Positions 6,614 to 10,357 of a stretch of DNA of 10,357 nucleotides are shown in pieces; the first letter of the stretch is position 1; each line of letters begins with the position of its first letter. The DNA is from Planctomicrobium sp. (GTDB lineage Bacteria > Planctomycetota > Planctomycetia > Planctomycetales > Planctomycetaceae), in contig JAJDEL010000850.1 in assembly GCA_029259835.1 (NCBI GenBank), positions 1 to 10,357 on the forward strand. Direction: 5' to 3'. A program made the translations under genes and the position numbers. The notes below the pieces were generated by a model. The model was not told the DNA's origin. It did no database searches and saw only the letters and a program-made list of their open reading frames with translations.

Positions 6614-7633
6614 ATGAACTCCATAGACGAAAAATACACAGCGTTTGGTCTCACCACGGACATGCTGGCGACGCCGCAAATCGTTCGCGACTTCGATCCA
6701 GATCGGATGAGTAAAACCGCCGAAGCAATCGAACGCGTTGGCAAGCTGCTGCTGACCGGAGAAGGTTCCAGTCGCATTTTCCCAGCGAAAAGTGCAATGC
6801 AGGCCGCGCGTCAGCAAGGCTGGTCCGTCGAACTACATACGGAAGCTGGCAGACAGGCTCAGGAATACAACCTCGGTGACTGGGCAGTTTTCGCACTCTC
6901 CAACTCTGGTCGAACGGCGGAAGTGATTGGGCTGTTTACCAAACTCGCTGCGGCAGGGCATCAACATCTTTACAGCTTGACTGCGTTCGAGGACTCCAAA
7001 CTTGAATCGGTCGCGACGGAAGGGTACGTCCTGAAATGTGGTAAGGAAGGCGCCGTCGCAGCAACGAAAAGCGTTGTTGAACAGGCACTCTTTTACCGTG
7101 CTTTGCTCGCACAAATGGAAGGTGAAACGGGTCTCAAAGACCGACTGAGTGAGCTTGGCGACAAGATGAATGAGGCTCTGACTTTGGAGATTGATTCTGC
7201 ACTCACCGAGCGAATTGCCCAGGCTGGCACAATTTACTGGGCTGGTCGCAATGATGGCGTGAGCGAAGAACTGGCACTGAAGACTAATGAAATCACTCGT
7301 AAACCTTCCGACTTTCTCGAAGGAACATACGCGGTTCATGGCGTTGAAGAAGTGATGACTGCCGACGATGTTGTGCTGTGGGTCGACCCCTACGCCGACT
7401 CCGAAGAAAAGTTCGATGATGTCCTGCAAAAAGGAGTTGGCCTGACAATCATCGCGATTGCCGACCGGGAGACACGTTTCCCGACAATCCAAATTCCAGA
7501 TGCAGGCGAACTTTCGCCGTTCGTGCAAATGTGTGCCGGTTGGAGTATTCTCGTCGAAGTGGGTCTCGCGCTCGGAATCGATCTCGACAAACCAGAACGC
7601 GCACGCAAAGTCGGAAACGAGTTTGAAGGTTAA
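6614..7633 (+). CDS. Double-SIS-domain sugar-phosphate isomerase/deaminase (GlmS isomerase-like, no glutaminase domain)
   Basis: A 339-residue protein made of two SIS domains. The first (about 35-165) has GEGSSR (49-54), SNSGRTAEV (96-104) and GAVAATKS (146-153), matching the GlmS motifs SQSGETADT and GVASTKA. The second (about 195-325) has YWAGRNDGVSEELALKTNEI (208-227), VHGVEE (241-246) and a C-terminal GIDLDKPERARKV (321-333). Aligned by eye to E. coli GlmS, E226, H242 and K332 fall at the positions of its isomerase residues Glu488, His504 and Lys603; the spacing from Glu to His is 16 in both. There is no N-terminal Cys glutaminase domain, so it cannot use glutamine as GlmS does. Likely roles are a NagB-II/AgaS-type aminosugar-phosphate deaminase or a FrlB-like deglycase yielding fructose- or glucose-6-phosphate in the cytoplasm. 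No good Shine-Dalgarno site precedes the ATG. The phosphofructokinase upstream would use fructose-6-phosphate. Fold certain, reaction inferred. Confidence 0.87.
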   Translation: MNSIDEKYTAFGLTTDMLATPQIVRDFDPDRMSKTAEAIERVGKLLLTGEGSSRIFPAKSAMQAARQQGWSVELHTEAGRQAQEYNLGDWAVFALSNSGRTAEVIGLFTKLAAAGHQHLYSLTAFEDSKLESVATEGYVLKCGKEGAVAATKSVVEQALFYRALLAQMEGETGLKDRLSELGDKMNEALTLEIDSALTERIAQAGTIYWAGRNDGVSEELALKTNEITRKPSDFLEGTYAVHGVEEVMTADDVVLWVDPYADSEEKFDDVLQKGVGLTIIAIADRETRFPTIQIPDAGELSPFVQMCAGWSILVEVGLALGIDLDKPERARKVGNEFEG

Positions 7634-7687
7634 ACGTCACAGTCTCAGATCCTTCAATTTATTATTCATTCAGGCGATTGAGCAAGC

Positions 7688-9889
7688 ATGAATCAGGTCA
7701 TTCCGATTGAAGCTCAATTGAGTGATGTCCTCAAACGTTACTGGGGTTACGAATCGTTTCATGACTTGCAGCTTCTGGCGATGACGGCAGTGTTGGAAGA
7801 TCGAGATTCACTCGTTGTGCTGCCGACCGGTGGTGGGAAGTCGCTTTGCTATCAGGCACCTGCGATGTGTCGTGACGGGATGGCAGTTGTTGTCTCGCCG
7901 CTCATTTCATTGATGAAAGATCAGGTCGACGCACTGACAGCGAACGGGATTTCAGCAGCGTACATCAACAGTACGCTCAGTGATGCTGAAAAGTGGAACG
8001 TTGCCGACCGCATCAAATCTCACGAACTCAAGCTGCTCTATCTCGCACCAGAGAGGATCGGCGGCGGCGGTCGAGTTCTGGATTTGCTGGAGCAGGGGAA
8101 TGTTTCCTTTTTCGCAATCGATGAGGCGCACTGCATCAGTCAATGGGGTCATGATTTTCGGCCTCACTATCGTGAATTAAAACTCTTGCGAGACCGTTTT
8201 CCTGATGCGGGTTTTCACGCCTACACAGCGACAGCAACCGAACGTGTTCGAGATGACATCGCACAACAACTTGGTTTGCACGAACCAGAAACTCTGGTCG
8301 GTAATTTTGATCGTCCGAATCTCTACTACCGGGCTGCCAAGAAAGACAATGTGATCGGTCAGGTCAAGAAAGTCGTTGACCGACACCCGCAAGGTTCCGG
8401 GATTATCTACTGCATCAGCCGTAAAGAAGTTGAAAAGGTGACAGCTCAGATTCGCGAAATAGGCTACAAGGCCGCCGCATATCACGCCGGAATGCCAGAC
8501 GTGGACCGAGCAGGAAATCAAGAAGCGTTCATCAAAGATAAAATTCAGATCATCGTTGCGACGGTCGCCTTTGGGATGGGAATCGACAAGCCGGACGTCC
8601 GCTTCGTTATTCACACTGGTGTCCCGAAAACGATGGAGAACTACCAACAGGAAACTGGTCGCGCCGGTCGCGATGGCCTGGAGTCGGAATGTCATCTGTT
8701 CTACGGAGGAAACGATGCTCGAATCTGGAAAATGATTTTCTCGGATCAACCTGATGCGGTTCGTAAGATCTCTCTGGACTCGCTGCAAACGATGATCGAC
8801 TTCTGCCACAGCGTCGATTGCCGTCACCGCAGCTTGGTGAAACACTTCGGTCAGGAATTGGAAAAGGATTGCGAAACAGCGTGCGACGTCTGTGCAGGCT
8901 CGATTGAAATCGTGAAAGACTCGCAGAAGATCGGGCAAATGATTCTCTCTTCAGTCTACCGACAACAGGAACGATACGGCGTGACGTACACTGCCCGTGT
9001 GCTGAAAGGAATGCAAGACGAACGAATCGTATCCAATCAGCATGATGAATTAAGTACGTTCGGTTTGCTTAAGGAGAAGACTCTGAAGGCGATTCAGGAC
9101 TGGATTGGTCAGCTTGTCGGACAAGGATTTCTTCTGCAAGTTGACGACGATGGATTTTCGATTCTCAAAATCAGCGAGACCGGTAAACAGTTATTAAAAG
9201 GTGAAGCTTCACCGAAGCTGATCGCACCTGTCAAAGAGGATTCCAGTGGAACATCGAGATCCAAGGCTTCGAAAACACGTTCGATGGAAGGTGTTGAGGT
9301 CGAACTCTTTGAGGCACTGCGAGTCTTGCGAACGGCGAAGGCGCTGGAGAAGAATGTCCCACCGTATGTTGTTTTTGGTGATGCCGCATTGATCGATATG
9401 GCTCGGCGGTTTCCATCAAGTGAAGCGAAGTTTCTTGAAGTCCAAGGCGTTGGACAAAAAAAATGCGAAGAGTACAGCGAAGATTTTCTCGCTATTATTC
9501 GGACATACTGTGAAGAGAAAGGCCTACCACTTGATGTCGACGTCGATGCGATTCTCGCCCAGAGCGAACCTGTTGAAGCGCGCGATCCTTCGGCGAACAG
9601 TATTCAGTCGTTCGATTTATTCGAACAAGGCTTGAGCATCGAAGTGATCGCCAAAAAAATTGGTCGAGCGAAATCGACTACCGAAGGCTATCTCACTGAC
9701 TACATCCGCAGCCGAAAAATCACTGACCCGTCTCCATGGGTCGATGCGTCGCTCATCACTCAAGTCCAAGAAGTAATCGAAGAAATTCGCCCAACAAGAT
9801 TAAAACTCCTCTTCCTGCACTTCGAGGGGAACATCGACTACACCACGTTGAGAATTGTTTCCGAGTGCTACCGGAATCGAGATCAGTAG
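7688..9889 (+). CDS. recQ: ATP-dependent DNA helicase RecQ
   Basis: A 733-residue 3'-5' superfamily 2 helicase acting in recombination and fork repair. Domains in order: helicase core with Walker A LPTGGGKS (45-52), VVSPLISLMKDQ (68-79), DEAH box FAIDEAHCISQWGHDFRPHY (142-161), TATAT-like YTATAT (179-184), AYHAGM (264-269), VATVAFGMGIDKPDVR (290-305) and motif VI QQETGRAGRDG (320-330); a zinc-binding region with C378, C395, C399 and C402; an RQC winged helix (about 405-515); a charged linker (about 515-532); an HRDC domain (about 535-612, including FLEVQGVGQKK); and a C-terminal HTH_40-type helix-turn-helix (about 640-730, GLSIEVIAKKIGRAKSTTEGYL region). Length exceeds E. coli RecQ (about 610) because of this last domain. 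The spacing of the last cysteines is C-x3-C-x2-C, against C-x2-C-x2-C in E. coli. It starts 54 bp after the SIS gene, without a clear Shine-Dalgarno site, and may be cotranscribed with it. Confidence 0.97.
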   Translation: MNQVIPIEAQLSDVLKRYWGYESFHDLQLLAMTAVLEDRDSLVVLPTGGGKSLCYQAPAMCRDGMAVVVSPLISLMKDQVDALTANGISAAYINSTLSDAEKWNVADRIKSHELKLLYLAPERIGGGGRVLDLLEQGNVSFFAIDEAHCISQWGHDFRPHYRELKLLRDRFPDAGFHAYTATATERVRDDIAQQLGLHEPETLVGNFDRPNLYYRAAKKDNVIGQVKKVVDRHPQGSGIIYCISRKEVEKVTAQIREIGYKAAAYHAGMPDVDRAGNQEAFIKDKIQIIVATVAFGMGIDKPDVRFVIHTGVPKTMENYQQETGRAGRDGLESECHLFYGGNDARIWKMIFSDQPDAVRKISLDSLQTMIDFCHSVDCRHRSLVKHFGQELEKDCETACDVCAGSIEIVKDSQKIGQMILSSVYRQQERYGVTYTARVLKGMQDERIVSNQHDELSTFGLLKEKTLKAIQDWIGQLVGQGFLLQVDDDGFSILKISETGKQLLKGEASPKLIAPVKEDSSGTSRSKASKTRSMEGVEVELFEALRVLRTAKALEKNVPPYVVFGDAALIDMARRFPSSEAKFLEVQGVGQKKCEEYSEDFLAIIRTYCEEKGLPLDVDVDAILAQSEPVEARDPSANSIQSFDLFEQGLSIEVIAKKIGRAKSTTEGYLTDYIRSRKITDPSPWVDASLITQVQEVIEEIRPTRLKLLFLHFEGNIDYTTLRIVSECYRNRDQ

Positions 9890-9913
9890 CGGTATTCACT
9901 ATCATCAAACACT

Positions 9914-9977
9914 GTAGGGTCCGCTGTGCGGACCATTGATTGGACATTTAGTTTTCGGTCCGCACAGCGGACCCTAC
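9914..9977. repeat. Perfect 21-bp inverted repeat with self-complementary arms
   Basis: The left arm (9914-9934) and right arm (9957-9977) are exact reverse complements, separated by 22 bases. Each arm also contains its own hairpin: GGTCCGC-TGT-GCGGACC at 9918-9934 and GGTCCGC-ACA-GCGGACC at 9957-9973. The element can therefore fold either as one long stem or as two adjacent short ones. It lies in the 106-bp gap between recQ and the oxidoreductase gene, 24 bp after the recQ stop and 18 bp before the next ATG. Sequences of this GTAGGGTCCG type are dispersed intergenic repeats in many planctomycete genomes. It could terminate recQ transcription (no U-tract is seen) or be a small mobile palindrome. 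Confidence 0.85.
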
Positions 9978-9995
9978 GCAGAGACACGTGCACCT

Positions 9996-10357
9996 ATGAA
10001 AAACATTCTTGTCATTGGCGGAGGGTCGATTGGAGAACGGCACTTACGCTGCTTTTTGAAGTCTGGTCGTGCGAAGGTTTCGCTGTGTGAACTTCGCTCC
10101 GAGATTCGGGAACGGATCGAGCAGGATTATGATGTCGCTGGGACTTTCGAATCCCTCGAAGAAGCACTTTCCATTTCCTTTGATGCCGCTGTGATCTGCA
10201 CGCCAGCTCATTTACATATTGGGATGGCTCAGCAACTGGCAGAGAAAGGACTCTCTCTGCTGATCGAAAAGCCGCTCAGCATCGCCACCGATGGTGTCGA
10301 AAACCTGATCGAAACAGTCAATGGCAACAACCTTTCGGTCTCGATTGCGTATGTCTC
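9996..10357 (+). CDS. Gfo/Idh/MocA-family oxidoreductase, N-terminal fragment
   Basis: An open frame runs from the ATG at 9996 to the right edge: about 120 residues and an incomplete codon, with no stop. It begins MKNILVIGGGSIGERHLRC, a Rossmann dinucleotide-binding motif (G8, G10, G13). VICTPAHLHIGMAQQ (66-80) and LIEKPLSI (89-96) follow, the second containing the E-K-P motif whose lysine (K92) is catalytic in this family. Members are NAD(P)-dependent dehydrogenases of sugars, inositols or related compounds; the C-terminal substrate domain is missing here, so the substrate cannot be named. The GGGSIGERH start is a form often seen in oxidoreductases of cell-surface sugar pathways, but this is weak evidence. 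The ATG lies 18 bp after a large inverted repeat and has no clear Shine-Dalgarno site. Confidence 0.85.
   Translation, partial: MKNILVIGGGSIGERHLRCFLKSGRAKVSLCELRSEIRERIEQDYDVAGTFESLEEALSISFDAAVICTPAHLHIGMAQQLAEKGLSLLIEKPLSIATDGVENLIETVNGNNLSVSIAYV

Noticed and set aside
6833..7528. A 231-codon open frame on the minus strand inside the SIS gene
   Set aside because: It is antisense to conserved SIS motifs, with a low-plausibility composition and no domain.
8177..8938. A 253-codon open frame on the minus strand inside recQ
   Set aside because: It is antisense to the conserved helicase core, and its translation shows no recognisable domain. Long antisense frames are expected opposite codon-biased genes.
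1..10357. CRISPR array, tRNA/rRNA genes, transposase, toxin-antitoxin or defence system
   Set aside because: No regularly spaced direct repeats, cloverleaf-like sequences, conserved rRNA segments or gene families of these kinds were seen. The genes present are explained by metabolic, repair and secreted-protein families.

Overview
The window looks like ordinary chromosome from a planctomycete (Planctomycetota), probably a moderate-GC, Gimesia/Rubinisphaera-like member of the Planctomycetales. This is inferred from four things: a secreted PQQ-like beta-propeller protein with the N-terminal WxxWRGP motif, a MoxR ATPase, a PPi-type phosphofructokinase, and intergenic repeats of types I associate with that phylum (a 'CACAGAGACACGGAG' type and a 'GTAGGGTCCGCTGTGCGGACC'-like type). 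No plasmid, phage, transposase, CRISPR, tRNA or rRNA gene was seen.

Layout. At the left edge (1-385, +) is the C-terminal end of a secreted M6-type metalloprotease. It converges on a minus-strand pair: a MoxR AAA+ ATPase (414-1430) preceded by argC (1510-2517), with a 38-nt hairpin repeat between them. A 225-bp divergent gap (2518-2742), in which I could not identify a convincing promoter, separates argC from a plus-strand run to the right edge. That run holds a PQQ-like beta-propeller protein (2743-4035), a class I glutamine-amidotransferase-like protein without an obvious nucleophile (4125-4898), a PPi-type 6-phosphofructokinase (5012-6208), a SIS-domain sugar-phosphate isomerase/deaminase-like protein (6614-7633), a RecQ helicase with RQC, HRDC and C-terminal HTH domains (7688-9889), and the N-terminal third of a Gfo/Idh/MocA oxidoreductase (9996 onward, cut by the window edge).

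How the genes relate. Most look like independent housekeeping or lineage-specific genes and not one operon, because gaps are wide and nearly every gap holds an inverted repeat. The only plausible metabolic link is between the phosphofructokinase and the SIS protein. The SIS protein keeps the three residues that GlmS uses for sugar isomerisation but has no glutaminase domain, so it could release fructose-6-phosphate from an amino- or amino-acid-linked sugar phosphate and feed glycolysis. That is inference.

The most interesting non-coding content is three families of inverted repeats. One is a 38-nt hairpin present three times (1458-1495, 4054-4091, 4892-4929) with a covarying stem base pair. 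One is a MITE-like pair of inverted ends around about 240 bp (6240-6542). One is a perfect 21-bp inverted repeat whose arms are themselves hairpins (9914-9977). I found no convincing new multi-gene system.
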